64,000 nucleotides of DNA, from positions 117,577,267 through 117,641,266 of the forward strand of contig OY856411.1 of the NCBI GenBank assembly GCA_963693085.1. Direction: 5' to 3'. The stretch is from Alisma plantago-aquatica (lineage: Eukaryota > Streptophyta > Magnoliopsida > Alismatales > Alismataceae). Under the pieces are notes generated by a model that did not search any database, was not told where the DNA came from, and saw only the letters and a program-made list of their open reading frames with translations. Positions 62,820-64,000 of the stretch are shown in pieces. How positions within the stretch are numbered: position 1 is the stretch's first letter; each line of letters begins with the position of its first letter. Both the position numbers and the translations under genes were made by a program.

Positions 62820-64000
62820 TGTGTAATAATACCACCCGCAAGCGGATGGGTCTTATCGCAGTATAGTTGAGGATCGAATCCCAAGGGACAACGTTTTTAA
62901 GAATCTTTTACTAGTCAAATCTAGTTGAATCAAGACTAGGATTTAGAACAGAGGTTGGTTTGAGTTTAATTAAACTAAATGTTAGGAAAGTAAAGGGAAG
63001 GATTAAAAGTTGATTAAAGATTAATGATGGGAATCACTGGGGTGGTCTCGGGTTTCACCACCACAACTCATGCAAACATATCCAATCACAAACATCCAGG
63101 CAAGATCTAACTATCCAAATAGAGCTGTTGCAAACCCTCCGTTAGGATGTTTAGGTTCACGTAAGCATCACCTTAGGCATCATATTTCTCGTCGCCATCC
63201 GGATCATGTACTTATGACTTTGAAGATACATATATCCAACTGAAGCTGCGCCCCCCCCATACGGGCCTTAGGCACACAAAAGTGTCACCGTGGGCTAGAT
63301 GGCTCATCCCCTCACGGATCATACACTTACAACCTCAGGGAATCCCATCTGATTTCTCATCAGGGAGTCAACCGTGTTAATCGACATTCAAATCCTACAT
63401 ATTGAAGTTCTCTCAACATAAGAACAAACAAGATAAATGTAAGCAGGTGATCAATCCACAAGCACACATTGATGATTAACAACGAAATGAAAAGTTATAT
63501 ACATGTCATGGAATGTTTAATGAAAAGACATATAAGCATGGGCAGCGGGGCTAGTACCCGCACCCCAGCGAAAGGAAACTACTTGCTCATGGTGAGAGAA
63601 ACAAGAAGAACAAAAGAGAGTGAATATTCCGCCATGAGCATGGTGAAGAAGATGATCGCAACTCAATGGAGAAACGGTCTTCTACACAACGTCGGGGCAG
63701 ATCTGGACGAGGAGGGAAGAACACCATGGCAGACGGGGCAGATCTTCTCTCTCCACCTTCTCTCACTTCTCGTAGTCCTTGCTTGCAACAACAGGAGAAA
63801 CTCATGGACGTGATGGCGGCATAGGCACGACATAGATGATGAAGATGACTACATATCTAGGTTTCCACCTCACATCTGGATGAACGGGTTGGATGGAGCG
63901 GATAGATGGATGCACCAGGGATCGAACACTTCTTGGGCGTAGTGTGGATGTAGAGGAGACCGTCTCCTTAGGCTGAGAACAAACCTGCAGCCTAATGGCG
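62820..64000 (-). repeat. A3: Athila-like LTR running off the window
   Basis: The text ACCCGCAAGCGGATGGGTCT and TATCGCAGTATAGTTGAGGA then CGAATCCCAAGGGACAACG resembles the U5 ends of A1 and A2 (AAACTCAGGGAGACG; GTCGATCCCATAGGACAAC). On the minus strand the end reads ATTACACA, then AGGTTT and TGGTTAAAAACC, the same spacing as in A1 (GTCA, AGTTTT, TGGTGTCG) but without the Asp-type site. From 63150 a TAGG(C/A)...GGATCATGTAC / GGATCATACAC text repeats. Confidence 0.45.

Overview
The window is plant nuclear DNA, almost certainly angiosperm. It is made of nested, decayed transposable elements, with one broken host-type gene (a UDP-glycosyltransferase remnant) and no intact host gene. The evidence is plant-specific retroelement lineages (Tekay-like and Athila-like Ty3/gypsy, Tork-like and Sirevirus-like Ty1/copia, an L1-type LINE with DUF4283-type ORF1, and a Cassandra-like TRIM carrying 5S rRNA sequence), AT-rich intergenic DNA, long (TA)n runs, and a GC-rich UGT89-like fragment. 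I cannot name the species. Lineage names rest on motif recognition by eye, not on a search.

Layout, left to right. 1-8817: a Tekay-like gypsy element (T1, minus strand) cut by the window edge, with one roughly 5 kb LTR. It sits inside A1 (8818-about 16126, minus), an Athila-like element. A1 appears to sit inside the 3' LTR of a second Athila-like element, A2 (about 16127-27910, minus). 28357-37915: a decayed gypsy-type LTR element (G3, plus) interrupted by an L1-type LINE (30258-35506, minus) and a Cassandra-like TRIM (36273-37014, plus). 37998-45282: a truncated Tork-like copia (minus) whose 5' end is split by a gypsy-type LTR (about 41640-44779). 45285-48011: three terminal-inverted-repeat DNA elements placed end to end in (TA)n runs. 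48012-59706: a region whose ends resemble the TIRs of one of those elements; it holds the UGT remnant and a GTAAC minisatellite, and is split by a complete Sirevirus-like copia (50174-57253) with a clear 5-bp target duplication. 60000-64000: a compound microsatellite, a copia LTR with primer-binding site, and an Athila-like LTR running off the edge.

The main non-gene pattern is this. At least four, perhaps five, unrelated LTR retrotransposons here each carry their own short CG-containing palindromic or hairpin word, repeated many times inside the LTR. In three of them the word or close relatives recur in the non-coding stretch before the 3' LTR. The words differ between families but share CGGT/ACCG or CGATC cores. 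Palindromic LTR motifs are, as I recall, known from Sireviruses; the same habit in Tekay-like and Athila-like elements is what I would check first.

Every protein-coding element is broken by stops or frameshifts. All are annotated as remnants, and breaks are described without reconstruction.
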